Shown here one piece after another: positions 1-12,723 of a stretch of 64,000 nucleotides of DNA (the first letter of the stretch is position 1; each line of letters starts with the position of its first letter). A program made the position numbers and the translations under genes. This DNA is from Cheilinus undulatus. Taxonomy: Eukaryota > Chordata > Actinopteri > Labriformes > Labridae. The DNA is taken from NCBI RefSeq assembly GCF_018320785.1, contig NC_054876.1, positions 17,878,212 to 17,942,211 of the forward strand, written 5' to 3'. Under the pieces are notes generated by a model. That model worked only from the letters and a program-made list of their open reading frames with translations, had not been told where the DNA came from and did not search any database.

Positions 1-152
1 GATTAGGACGTGACTTCAGAGTAACAGAAATGATACCCACAACCACCATAACCACTCCCTCTGATGGTAGGTTAGACAATGTCCAGCACTAATTCACAGA
101 CAGAATATCCTTTTGTCCCAGTAACAGTTAAGTGACTTCTTTGTTTCTGCAG
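1..152 (+). other. ssc4d: 3' part of the last ssc4d intron
   Basis: Non-coding sequence ending in a pyrimidine-rich tract and the acceptor ttctgcag at 145-152. The upstream ssc4d exons lie outside the window. Confidence 0.7.
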
Positions 153-469
153 GAATGATACGACTGGTTGGTGGCCAGCACCGTTGTGAGGGCCGGGTAG
201 AGATATTCTTGAATTCTGAGTGGGGTACAGTGTGCGACGATGCTTGGGACCTCCCTGACGCTAAGGTGGTATGTCACAAAGCAGGCTGTGGAGAGGCCAC
301 GGCGGCTCTTGGGGAGTCATCCTTCGGGTCCGGTGCAGGAACAATCCTGCTGGACAATCTGAAGTGCACCGGTGAAGAGGCCTCCCTGCAGGATTGCTCC
401 CATATATCCTGGGAAGTGCACAACTGTGACCACACAGAAGATGCTGGTGTCACCTGTGAGCTGTCGTGA
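153..469 (+). CDS. ssc4d: SSC4D-like scavenger receptor, terminal SRCR-domain exon (partial gene)
   Basis: One complete scavenger receptor cysteine-rich (SRCR) domain followed at once by a TGA stop. The exon starts after an acceptor AG at 151-152, and its first two bases complete a split codon (phase-1 intron), as is usual for one-exon SRCR domains. The domain opens [15 protein letters not shown], continues with the typical WGTVCDDAW and [10 protein letters not shown] blocks, and ends GVTCELS. It has eight cysteines (RC, VC, VC, GC, KC, DC, NC, TC), the group B pattern. SRCR domains are extracellular ligand-binding modules stabilised by disulfides. SSC4D is a secreted-type protein with four group B domains, and this would be its fourth. 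The name rests partly on position: SSC4D neighbours YWHAG and HSPB1 in human, in this orientation. Another multi-SRCR protein is possible from the domain alone. Confidence 0.85.
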
Positions 470-1030
470 TTTCAGCGGAGCACACTCCCATCTCCACCTT
501 GGGAAGTGAGCGTACTAATAGGACTTGTAAACATTTTGTAAATAACCGCTTTCACAGTGCTGAAGGATTACCTCACCACCCACATCGTACAAAACAACTA
601 ATAAGACAATATATGATTACATACTATGAACTATCTATGCATATTAAGCACTTTATAAGTAAATATATAAGGTAAAAATACTTTATACACTACTTTTTTT
701 TTGATGGAAAAAGTTTATAACTTTTTATATCTTTTTTAGCCCAAAATGTTAAAGTATATTGTATGTGTGATTGATGATAGAGTGAGGTATACTGGCTGAT
801 ATCCTGAATTTGTAATTATTTGGTTAAAAGAAGACATTTTCATTTAATAAAGTTGCACATTTTTAGGATTTAAATGAAGAGAAATGTTGACCCACAAATC
901 AAAAGAATTTAGAAAAATGAAAACACCCGTTAATAAATGTGCTTTATCTTGTGAATATACACTATCTTTTGTTCTGAAAATAAATTATGTGTTACCCATG
1001 TTCTGTAAACCACCTGATAAATAAATGTAA
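470..1030 (+). other. ssc4d: ssc4d 3'UTR with candidate poly(A) signals
   Basis: AT-rich sequence after the ssc4d stop. AATAAA hexamers occur at 846-851 and 979-984, with more near 1017-1025 and 1055. Which one is used cannot be told from sequence. No coding potential is seen. Confidence 0.5.
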
Positions 1031-4000
1031 CTTATAATCTTTTACATATGAAAAAATAAATGTTCTTATTTTTCCATACCAATGTTCTGGTTGACAATAG
1101 ATGTACTTGAATGTTATACTTTAGCTCACTGTAATGACTGAAAGCAGACAGCAATCCAGTCTCCACTGTACTCAGCATTTATGCTGTGTGCCTCCCAGCA
1201 AGAAGACTTTGGAGCATGTGCAGAACATGTAGGCCACGTTGGTTTGACTGTGGTGTCCAACTTCAGGAAATCTGACTTTTAAGCCCTACTCACAGGACAA
1301 GTATTACCTAGGGACCTCTTGTTATTTGTAATAATCGCACAGGATGTTTGTGTTTCAATCCTGTGCAAATCAACTATGTCAGTTAGTTGGTGAGGAGTAA
1401 AAATTCCAGGACTATTATCTACCATATTTAAGCACACACAGAGGTCCACAGGTTATACTAATCCTGTGTGAATCAGCATCTCTGTAATTTAGAGTGGTGA
1501 TAATGTTTTGTTATGGTCTGTGTAGATATTACTATTATTTTTCTTATTCAAAAATTTAATAGAGGCTGCTTAGGAGATGGTTGACAAAGTTTTGACACAA
1601 ATACAAATAGTGCTTCTCTTTCAGTTAATTCCAGCTTATGTGTAAAATGGCTTTATCTTATTTATTTAAACTCAACTGTTTAAATGTGCGTCAGCGAACT
1701 GCTGCTCTTTTTATATGCACAGCGCTTCTGCTTCCTCTTTGCAAGTGCCTGATCTTATATCAGTATTATTCAGCCATACATTTCATGCCTAACACATTTA
1801 ACGATTTAAAATGTGTCACTCAACATTGAGTGGTTGGGCTGCAACAGCTGAGAGTTATTGTGGATGTGAAATGATCACAAATTCATAGAGCACAGAATAA
1901 CATCAACTGCACAACATTGCATTTTTGTATGAACTATAGATATAAAAATTCTCTCTGTTATTTCATTTCTGCAGCCATGAAGCACCCATATGTTTTCCTT
2001 CAGAGATATCTGTAAATTTGAGTACATCATGGACTTTGCTTATCCCGTGCGAATGCACCAAACACTGACGTCACAAATGATCAGATGTCCCTAGGTAATA
2101 CTAGTCTCATGCCAATAGTACTTCAGTATTATTTCAGGCAAACTAACATGTTTACATGCAGTTTAAAAATCCAATTTTTATTTTACTGGCTAAATTCAAC
2201 TTTTATATTAACTTCATGTAAATGTACTGAATGGATCTCTCAGCCAGGGTTTGAAGGCCTCTCTTAGAGCCCCCTCTGCCCTCTATTGCTTGACAGGGTT
2301 GTCCTAAATCACATGTAGCAGCCTGTTTCCAAATGTCCTTGGTACATATGAAGTCTGAACAGGTTGAAATGAGAATCTAAATTTCTGCAGGGTGCACACC
2401 ATGAAAGTTGTTCTTATGGGACTGCTGGTGTGGTGAACTTCCTAGAAGCAGGGAGAGAGGGCTGACTATTGTAATCAGAGATTTATGGCTCATATGACAG
2501 CTTTTGAGAAGGTATAGGCAGGTATGCAAACCAGCAACAGCAGGTAGTTTTTTTTTAGCCAAGCAAGTCCAAGTGACACAAGCACAATAAGAAACCTCAA
2601 AGTGAATCAAAGGAAATGGTCTGGTATCTTTATATAAGAAGAGACGGATGAGTGAAGAGTCAACTGGTAAACAGGTGGGTGGGAAAGGTCAGGTGACCGC
2701 AAGGCTGGTCATAACAGAGCAGATGTGGTGATGAAGGTAAAGAAGGAAAGTCTGAGGGCATCTGGTGGAGAGATGGAGAATAACAGCAGGGACAGCAGAC
2801 ATGTACATGACCTGGAAATACTGAGCCATGGCTTGTTACACACTTTTATGTCAACTATGTATACTTTTCAAATATCTTCAGCTATTCCTTAGAGAATTAT
2901 TTTTCCACCTTATTTTCACAGCAAGGTTAGTGCAATCCTCAGAAAAGCTTAGAAAGGAATCTTTCTTTGGGGCAGAGAAATGTGACATCAGAAACTCTTC
3001 TTAGACGGTAAGCATGCTTCTGAAAATTGTGTTATAATTTAGTCAGCTTACCTCCCCCATCATACAACATTACTTCATTATTATGGATAAAAGTGAAGAG
3101 GGTAACCACTAAGTGCCCAAGTGGGGAGAAAAACATGACCGCTCTTTATTCACAACCATACATGCAAAAATGTATAAACCTGATAAAAAGAAATCACATA
3201 AAAAAAAAAAACTGCTCCAGAGCCACAGCATACTCTTTTCTTTTTTCCCTCCCACTCTGCAGACAGCCTGAATCTGTCACTGATCTGGAGGAGTCATACA
3301 CTCTCAAGAGAAATGAAGTGCAGCTTTTTTGCCAAATGATTCTTAAGTCTAATTCTGCAACACGAATAAGCAATGTGATGAATAAATTACAAGTATGGAT
3401 ACAATATTTTAAGTTGGAAATTTGGCTCCGATGGATCACAGAGCTTTTTTAAAATAGTTTAAAAATGGTAAACAGAAGAAAAAGATGCCCACTAAGCATC
3501 TCTTCTGCTACCTCTCCTGGTCTGATCGGCTCAGGAGCAAAGTTTAAGCTGATTGATCGATCTTTAGAAACATTTTATGTCTACTTACAGTGGAAACAGA
3601 ATGTCGTGTTGAAGAGGGCGTGTTTGATGACTCATGAAAACATGACTCAGCATATCAGTGTTAGGAGACTGGCTAGTAAGTACAATCACAGGAATATGAT
3701 AAATAGCCTGATACATGGATATGAAGATGAGATCATAAAGAATCCTTACATGTAAAACAACATACAATATTCTTTTTCTCATTTCTGAAAGTTACTTTAA
3801 TATTTGAATACTGCAAAAATGATGATTATTGTTTAAAAATTCTACGCTTGATTTTGTTCACTGCTGTTTCAAACACTCCTCCTCTGCTAAGCAACCCTGT
3901 TGCAGTGAACTCAAATAGTGTTTTATAGTCCTGGGTGTGCCTTTATACTTTATCAACTGAACATTGAAGTTGACCTAGCCAATAAGACATGAGGTTAAGA

Positions 4001-4280
4001 AACTATAAAGAAGCAGTCATTTGAAAAAAAATGTTAAACACTTCTCACCTATTGAAAAGATTGGGCACAAAGAGTGTTTGGTTTCCAAAAACAATGTGTC
4101 AGCGGTGTGTGAATGTTGAAGGCTTCAGGAAGCACAGATGGCATGTTTCAAAGAACTTAGCTTTTATAACCTGACCTCTAGGTCTCTAAGGTCTCAGCAG
4201 TGGGTGTTCTTATTTTCACTGATTGCTCTTTTACTCTTCTGTCTCCTCTCCCTGTATCTCTTGTTGCTCCAACCCTGCCT
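1031..4280. other. Intergenic, no supported feature
   Basis: AT-rich DNA between ssc4d and ywhag. Reading frames here are short, overlap in both directions and show no recognisable domain. A TGACGTCA palindrome sits at 2066-2073, but an isolated 8-mer is weak evidence for a CRE. Confidence 0.5.
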
Positions 4281-4284
4281 GCAC

Positions 4285-4500
4285 TATGATCCCTGATCTG
4301 TAAGGCAGCAGTGTCAACCACTGCACCACTGTTCTTCCAGTCACTGCTTGCTTCATGTCCTTTTTATTAACTCAGTTTGGTAAAAAAATAGATGATTTTT
4401 GCTCCTTCCAGAGAAAGACACACCAGTTCCATACAGGAAGGCCTCAGACGGGGTTCTAACCCTGAACCTTCCCATTGTAAGGCGGTGTTTCTGAACATTT
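4285..4500. repeat. LINE 3'-end-like fragments (L2/Maui type)
   Basis: The stretch with gtaaggcagcagtgtcaacc and cactgcaccactgt near 4300-4335, and a second piece near 4438-4492 (ggttctaaccctgaacc, then attgtaaggcggtg), resemble the fish LINE tail that reads as an answer-block of 'gaacc...gcggcagtgctaaccactgcaccac'. A weaker third scrap lies at about 6463-6525. Identified from remembered consensus, not by search. Confidence 0.4.
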
Positions 4501-5080
4501 TTTCTGTCAAGGGACCTTTTAAAATTTTGAAAAGCCCCATACAAAAAGTATTTAAAAGACGAAATCTCTACAGCACTCTCAAGAAACAATTTTTACATCC
4601 TTGATAAAATTTGTTATTGTCTTGTAGACCTTATAAACACATTTTGATAGGTTTCTTACTTTATGAACACCTGACGAACTGAAAAAACTGCAAGACCCCT
4701 ACAATGATGTGATTTCAGGAGCATATAGGACAATTTTGGTGTTTCAGGTGTGTTCAGGTGTGTCCAATCCTGCATCCCACACTGATTCTGACAATCCATC
4801 TTAAATATTCAAAGTAACAGACAATGCATCTAATTACTGGAATGCTAATATTAATGTGTTCACTTAAGCACCACTTTGACAAAGTTTCCAATCTGGATGA
4901 AGAACAATTCAAGAAAACAACCACAACAGTCATATCATCGTCATGTGTAACGGTGCCACACATGTATTAAAGAGCAGCTGGGATCCTCAGACTGATTTGA
5001 CTCCTGGTTATATCTTAGTAATGGCAATGTCAAATAAATATTTAACAACCATATTTACGTTTATCATCATTTATTTTAAA

Positions 5081-6240
5081 GTCATACAGAGGTGAAACTG
5101 TTTCCTGATCTCTGGAAAGTTTCTGCATCATTAAAAAAGACTGCAGCACACTTCCATCAGCTCTCACAGACAGTAGGCTAATCTTTACTCTATTGACGCT
5201 GTGCTCTTACAGTCCTTGTCGCTAGATGCTTTATGCAATGAGGCCAATTTGTATGGAAGGGCAGTTTTTTCCCCAAATAACTGCATAATGGCCCAGTGTC
5301 TTTGCGTGCCAGTGCATGTTTGTAGAGATTGACCTACGACATCATAAGGGGATCATTAAAGCTGTGACTTTTGACTTATTACAAAGTTTTAGAGTGTGCA
5401 CTTTATTGTGGAGCTTTAACAAAGAACCACACTGTTTGGTTGCACAGAGACAGACACACATCAAAGATGTTTATGCAGCACCACTGACTTCAACTGGCAA
5501 ATAACATCATGTGATTTCTGACACCAATGTGTGACACATCTCCTGTTTTTTTGTTTCATGTGAGCACAAAAAAGTGCTTCAAAGAGAGCTTACTTTATCA
5601 CAGATCATGGAGCAGTGTGGGTGTGTTTCAGCAAAGTCCAGTTGTTTTCCAGCTCTGTCGTTCTCTCATTTATAAAGAAAAACCAGAATCATGCCTGTTG
5701 TAGTTTCTGTCTTTTAGTGTGTTTAAGAGAGAAGGCTGTCTCCTCTTAGGCATTGTGGCGGAGTAAGCATACAGTATGTGTTATACAAGAGAAGTGATGT
5801 AATGGTGGACGGGGACAGGGAGTGGGGCTAACTGAAGGGAGGGTGCAACAATTTGGGATTTTAAAGAGTCATACAGAGCTGAATTATTTCCCGATCTCTG
5901 GAAAGTTTGTGCATCATCATAAACTGCAGCAAACTTCCATTAGCACAGTAGTCTTTACTCTATGCCTTGCTATTACCATCCTCTGCATTACATGCTTAAT
6001 GCAATAGAGCCAGTTTGCATGGAAAGGGGTGGGTTTTTTTTCCCCTAAATAACTGCATAATGGCTCAGCATCTCTGTGTACCAGTGTGTGTGGAGATTTA
6101 CCTTCAACATCATAAGGGGAGCATTAAAGCTAATTTACAAAGTTTTAGAGTGCACACGTTATTTGAAGCTTTAACGATGGAGGGACAGTGGACAGGGAAG
6201 GGGGCAAACTGAAGCAAAAGGTGCAACAATTTTGGACTTA
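5081..6240. repeat. Diverged tandem duplication, two units
   Basis: Copy A begins at 5081 (gtcatacagaggtgaaact) and copy B at 5868 (gtcatacagagctgaat). They align over about 310-350 bp with shared blocks such as gatctctggaaagttt, aataactgcataatgg and catcataagggga. The block before copy B (about 5803-5860, including gggtgcaacaatttggga) recurs after copy B at about 6184-6238. The structure is therefore a tandem repeat in which the second unit lacks about 400 bp of the first. No coding content is recognised. Confidence 0.8.
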
Positions 6241-6689
6241 ATAGAAAATCTGTACATATTTATGAATATTTCATGGCAACAGTTTTGAACCAGAACACAA
6301 ATTGCCACAGACAACCCACCAGTTACAGTAGAAAGATTTATCCTAGGATAGCCAGTGACCTGCATATTCATGGTAAATCTTGGTTTCATATAAAGCTTTA
6401 TAAAGGCACCCCTGATGATGCCAGGAGGCACCCAAGGGTATTGCGGCACCCCTGTTGAGAACGGCTGTTGTAAGGTGCCAGTGTCAACCCCTTTATCACT
6501 GTGTTGCCTTTCAGTCCTTGCTATTTCTGAGTTTATATCCTTTCTAATACATAAACCAAACCAGAACCCTCCAGCTCTACAGAGGGAGGCTCTGGTCTTG
6601 ATCATTGTTTGATACCTCAAGAAGGCAGTCTTAACAACAACAAAACTGTGCAGTATTTAGGTACTAGCTTTTGGGGGGTTCTTGAGACT

Positions 6690-7250
6690 TCTACTATGAA
6701 GCCATGCTGTTGTGATGGGTGTGGAATGTTGTTTAGCATTGTCTCGCTTAAATATGCAAGGCCTTCCCTGAAAGAGTAAATATCTTGATGGGAGCATATG
6801 ATGCTCTAAAACCTCTATATACTTTTTAGCATTAATAGTACCTTAACAGATGTGCAAACTGTCCATGGCAAATTTTGATTCATCTGACCACAGAACAGTT
6901 TTCCATTTTGCCTCAGTCCATTTTATATGAGCTTTGACCCAGAGAAGATGCCAGCTTTTCTTGATCATGTTCTCATATGACTTCTTCTTTGCATGATACA
7001 GCTCAACTTGCATTTGTGAATGGCACAGTTAACTGTGTTAACAGACAATGATTTGAAAGTGTTCCTGAGTCCATGCAATAATTTCCAGAACAGAATCCTG
7101 TCTGTTTTAATGCAGTGCCGCCTGAGGGACCAAAGATCACGAACATCCAATTTTGGCCTCCTGCCTTGTCCCTTACGCATAAAGATTTCTCCAGGTTCTC
7201 TTAATTGTTTGATGATATTATATATAGTACAGGGGTGTACAATCAACATT
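6690..7250 (-). pseudogene. Tc1-like transposase fossil (N-terminal half)
   Basis: On the minus strand, 7249 to about 6965 encodes a helix-turn-helix region with CTIYNIIKQLREPGE and RKGQGRRPKLDVR, as in fish Tc1-like DD34E transposases. Further down, in a shifted frame near 6860-6890, the sequence reads VLWSDESKF, the block with the first catalytic aspartate. Stops and frameshifts break the frame, the C-terminal half is missing, and I found no matching terminal inverted repeats. An old, dead copy. Confidence 0.65.
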
Positions 7251-7689
7251 ATATTTACTCAGATTATTGTTAAGGTGTTAATTATTGTACTAAATAATTA
7301 TTGTATCCACATCCCGTTTTTAGAGCTGTTTTATATCATTATTTCATCTGACCTGAAAGATGTTTTGGGGAGAAAATACAGTATATTTCCAAAAGTAATT
7401 ACATGATATTTTCATTCTTTGAAAAAAATCAGCATAATTGGTTACAAATACAAGCAGGAATATCAATCATACATCATGACATTGCTAAATTTGGCAGGTC
7501 AAGTGAAGCTAAAGTGGTACCAAATGAAAGGCTGTTTGGGAGCCAAAAGAGCCAGTTCTTCTTGCTGAGCTGAACCAGATGACCTGGATCACTAAAAAGA
7601 GATGCTGACTCTCTAAAATGTTCCTTTTATACCCAGTCATTTTACCAACTAATGCCAATTAACTAAAGTAGTTGCAAAATGCTGCTGTC

Positions 7690-7772
7690 TTGGCCAGGAC
7701 TTCCTTGTAAGAGAGATTTTTGTATCTCAATGGGAATAAATCCTGGTTAAATAAAGTTAAATAAAATATAGC
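7690..7772 (+). repeat. LINE 3' tail fragment
   Basis: The segment with aggacttccttgtaagagag, atctcaatggga and cctggttaaataaagttaaa matches the remembered 3' end of an abundant fish LINE, whose tail ends in 'ctcaatgggact..cctggttaaataaaggtaaata'. Only the tail is present. The flanking 7260-7690 shows nothing recognisable. Confidence 0.5.
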
Positions 7773-7789
7773 CCCTACATTATCTCACT

Positions 7790-8233
<444 letters not shown>

Positions 8234-8479
8234 TAAACGCTAAGCTAACCTAGCATGAGAGGCAGTAATACGCAGACAAATAGGGTGCTACTGTGTATCG
8301 GCACATTTCCCGTTAAGCGGATAAGCCAAACAAAAATGGTGTATTAAACTTCTGATTAAAGACTACTCTTATGAGAAAGAGCTAACTATGAGGATAGTGA
8401 AGGGCTATTAATACACGGTTTGGGTAACATCATTTTGAACAGGACTACAAGGCCTGTTAAGCCTACGTTCACATATGAG

Positions 8480-9460
8480 CCGCTGCTTTCTGTTTATTTT
8501 AGCGATAATTAAACTGTTTCGACCGGACAAGGCGCAGGTAAAATCCGTTATTCAAATGATATGAGTGGGTTTGGGTTTCGGTGTGCTGCGGTGGATTTTG
8601 GTTGTCTCAAATGCGGACTGTTTGATCTTGGGGCGGTGCCTTTCGACAGGCTGCTTTACAAACGACCAGGCTGCCGTATTGTCAAAGTATGAGGGGATAT
8701 AAAGCAATAAATGGCGATAAGACGGTGTTTACCCGCCATTCTCGGTGGTGTTTGCTTTTATTAAATGAAGGAGAACCAGAATAATCCGGTTGAAAGATGC
8801 GCATAGTGGCGGAGCAGAGGACGGGCTAGGTGGTACCATGATGATGAGAGTGACATCGTAGGCTGAGCTGATGGTCGTGTTCCGGTTTACATGATGCTGA
8901 GCATCATTGATTTACTCAATAAAACACTAATTTCTACACTTTCAGGTTTAAAATCAAACGTCCTTGCCATTGCTCCACATTTGGCGCATTGACGAAGAGC
9001 AATGTTGGCTGAAGGTTGATCGATTTGCGCAGAAGCAGCAGCACAAAAATCTACGAAGCGCTCACCTTTCAGTCAGACGTGGGTGTTGGTGGACGGACAG
9101 CTTTCCAGAAAGCTCTGTGGATGTCATATTGCAGCAAAAAATTGCTCGTTTTTTTTTCACAAGTATATGTGCATGAAGGACCGGCGGTGCCAATCGATGC
9201 CGTCCGTGTAGCGCGACGCATCCCTGCGTCCTCGACCTCTTCCAGCAGGTTCCCACACAGAGGCGTGCCGCAGCATCTGCCAAGATGCAGCACAGGCCCA
9301 CCCGTAGTGCACCATTTCATAGGCAGCGTTTTATCACAGCTCCACAAAGGCTGCATCTCTCTGCATGGGCACTGTGTGGACAATGAGATGATAGAGGGAC
9401 GGATGGATTGACAAGGGACATGTTGTGCAGTGTGAGAAGGAGAGAAAGGCCTCAATATGT
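8480..9460. promoter_or_regulatory. ywhag: CpG-rich stretch downstream of ywhag exon 1
   Basis: By eye CpG dinucleotides are far denser here than in the rest of the intron, for example tgtagcgcgacgcatccctg near 9209 and accggacaaggcgcag near 8522. This suggests an unmethylated island continuing from the promoter, or a second promoter. Short frames on both strands (minus-strand 9069-9455 is the longest) are a usual by-product of GC-rich sequence and show no known domain. Inference from composition only. Confidence 0.4.
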
Positions 9461-12455
9461 GTGCAGTAGTTTATCTAGTGTCTCTAATGACATTTAAGTG
9501 GCAATATATGACATTTTAAAAGTATTTCTACTTGCTCAAGTGAAACAATGTGTAATGTCATCATTAATGCTACTGATCTTACACTGTCTGGTATCTGTTT
9601 TCTTTCATGACTAAGGAAACAGCTTCACATTGAGCCCAGGACAGCCTTGTGCGTAATAGAAGGCAATATAAAATTTTTTAGAAGCGACTTTTCCTACATG
9701 AGAGTCAACAAGTAATCCATCAGTGTGCCTAAGGGCCCTGTTGTGCACAGCTCTCTAGGACCAGGCCGTACTGGTAGTGCCAGAGGGGCCCCAGCTCCAC
9801 CCCTCTTCTTTCCTTTTTCTGCCGAGTCAGAGCGAGAGCTGCCCCTCACCCAGCCGGTCTCTCTGCAGCACTGGGCAGCGGGGTGTGTCTGCTGCCTCGC
9901 CCATCATTTCAGGGGGGAATCCCTTGCCACTGCAGACATGGCAACCACCCCGGTGGCAACCCAACCAAATAAGCAGGCTGTGAGGACACGACATGGTTTT
10001 ACACTCAGGAGCCACGAGCACATAAATGATTCGTGATGGACTTCTGTTGACTTTCGTTTTTCACCCTTGCACTGTCAGATTATGATAGAAGACATATCAT
10101 GCACTTTAAACCTTATCAACAACCAGTCACGATTTTTTAAAGTTAAATCACAAACTGAGCTCCCTTCTCCTTTTTGAATCTAGAAGAGAGTTAAGAATAA
10201 AAAAAAACTCCAGGCTTGGTTCTGATATTCTTGCAACAGTAAATGAGAGGTTTGTCAGATTTTTTTTTTAAATCTTGCAGAAATGTTCCTGCAGGGACTC
10301 ATTATCCATGTTTGTGCAAATTCATTTTCTAGGAGCTGTGTGAGACATCAGAGGTTTTTGAGCAGCCCTAGATTCTGTTTGTCCTCTTTCTGTCTGTCAT
10401 AGATGTCTAGGAGTGATTATTAATGCACATCTAGTTGCCTGTCACAAATTTACAAGTGTCATGTTGTTGTGTTTTCTTTTTTACTGCCAAGTTTTAGCAG
10501 ATTTGATATTTTTGGATCACTCATGATTCTTTTAGCCTTTGTTTGACAGCCCCAGAAATCAAAATCAAGGTTCACTGGACAACTTACTGAAAAAGCCACA
10601 GATATTGATGTTAGTTTTAGTAGACATCTGGTTATTGATCAAGAGATGATCTCAAATGCTCAACAGATTCACAAAAACAGCATTTTCTTCAATTAAACAA
10701 TAAATCAATCATTTATAAGTGTTATTGCTCCAAAATACATGAAATCGTGACATATCTTGGGGTATTTTGTACTCAACTAACTTGGTAAATTTTACTTTTT
10801 GCACACAATTATGCCTGTCTTTTTGCATTCAAACCTCAGACTCTCATACTGAAATGAAGACGATATTATCACAGAATTGCCCTAAAGTTCAAATACCTGC
10901 CATGTAAACAGGTTTCACCTGCGTTACAGTGGCACTGGAGCAGATGCTTGCAAGAAAAGGAAGGTAAGCCCCCACCTTTAGTGATCAAACCACAAAAAAA
11001 AAAAAAAAGAGTGATCACAGCATTTCGACCCACTTGTCCTCATCTGGTGATCGATCTGATATGAACTGATAAAGATCAGTGGGTTAAAAAGTTGTGATTA
11101 TTAACCTGTTTTGTGTGCAGGTGTAACCTTCTTTTACATTTGAATTGCCATGCACATGCATTTGATCATTAGTGATACTTTTATGTGAGGCATCACTACA
11201 CAAAGCAACTTTGAGTATTTCTATTTGAAAGAACTCATTGCCACAGCATGCACATGAAATCAAACTACTACATCATAGTATTCACATAGGCACGGAGTCT
11301 CATCCCTCTGATTTAGATAGTCTGATCCACTCTTTAAAGTTGACCCTATAAACCTGAATAAATTAAACACTAATGCAGCCAAGGCATGCAAATAGTCATG
11401 CCACTGAGGTTTTACAGCAGTGGTATTCAATCCCTAACTGATCGGGTTGTTTTCTTTGATAAGCGTGCTAAAGCACACCTGAGAGAGCAGCCTCTCTTAT
11501 CTTGTGCCGAGATCTAACTGTCTATTCTAAATCCACCGCCTTGTTCCTCCCAGTCCAGTTTCTGTTGGTAAACTGGTTTGCTGACTGTCAGTACAAAGAA
11601 ATATTTGCCACCCTGCTTTCATTTTTACTGTGAGAATCAGCCAGAGGTAAGATGTACAACCGTTAAGGAAAAAAACATTTAAATTCTGGATAACTTAATA
11701 AATTAGTAAATGTTGCCTTATATTTAAGCTTTACATAATTCAACACATTAATAAAAAACATCTGATAAACTCATCTTTTCACTTTCTGACTGATCAGCAA
11801 CCTTTTAAGATTAAATAGTGAAAATGTAAAGAGATATTGGGGCATTAAGGTCAAATGAAACATTAACTACCCATTAGACAACAGCTAATATTAGTGTTTA
11901 GCTACTTCAAAGCTAAACATTACAGTAAAAAAAACTCAGTGAATGGCAAAGTGAGCTAAGTATTTACACCTTGGATGCAAAGGTGCTAGGTTATAACGTA
12001 AGCTGTTGTCTAAAACCTCCTAATAGGTTATTAAATATGCTATTTTATTCTGAAACAAGTTTCCAATCAGTTTGGTAGTAATACAATTCCTTTTTAAAAT
12101 AGATTCCTTCATTTTCACCCTCTAAAACTTGTAATGCAATAGAACGGGAATTTCAAGTTATGTTTGATAAAATGAAAATAATTTCAGAAAAAAATACTTC
12201 AGATTTCTTGAAGTGAATTTTGTCTCCCTTATGGTACTCAGCGGCATACAACACTTTGTTGTTTATAACGAATATATTTTAAAGAAAAGAGAGGAGACAT
12301 TGGAGGAAATGGGAAGTATGGCTGCTGTATCAGCTGAGGGGGAATTTAAAGGACTTGTTTGGCCACTGAGAGAGATGAAGCACTGCATATTGAATGAGGG
12401 AAAGTAGATTTAACTGGTTGCATAGTGGTCCACAGCTCTTTATGTCACTCAAGAG

Positions 12456-12723
12456 CAGCAGTTCTCAACAGGGTTAGCTTCAAGACCCACCACCACCCTC
12501 TTGATTAGAAATTGTGCCCCAAATTACTAAATTTTTCTATCCTAACCAAATGTTTTAAATCAAAAATAGGGCAGTTCAGACTTGAGATGGAACAAAATGT
12601 CAGACGTTTCCTTCAAAATAAAAAAGCATATTATCGACTATTTGTAATGTTATTTTCCAGACACACCCTCACAATGGCTTTGCAACCCTCTTTAGGGTCC
12701 CAAACCACCAGTTTAGAACCCAG
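12456..12723. repeat. hAT-like MITE fragment
   Basis: The left end cagcagttctcaac and the right end accagtttagaacccag form an imperfect inverted pair, with gggtcccaaaccacc next to the right end. This is the layout of the fish (and mammalian) 'CAGnGGTTCTCAA' hAT-type nonautonomous elements. The ends are diverged and no clear 8-bp target duplication is seen. Confidence 0.5.

Noticed and set aside
2066..2073. TGACGTCA palindrome as a CRE for ssc4d or ywhag
   Set aside because: A single 8-mer is expected by chance about once per window, and it is not close to a promoter.
3027..3755. Plus-strand frames of 141 and 96 codons between ssc4d and ywhag
   Set aside because: No domain, antisense frames overlap them, and no splice or poly(A) arrangement supports a gene.
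9062..9455. Several overlapping frames on both strands, up to 131 codons
   Set aside because: CpG-rich DNA has few stop codons. No frame shows a domain or a plausible gene structure.
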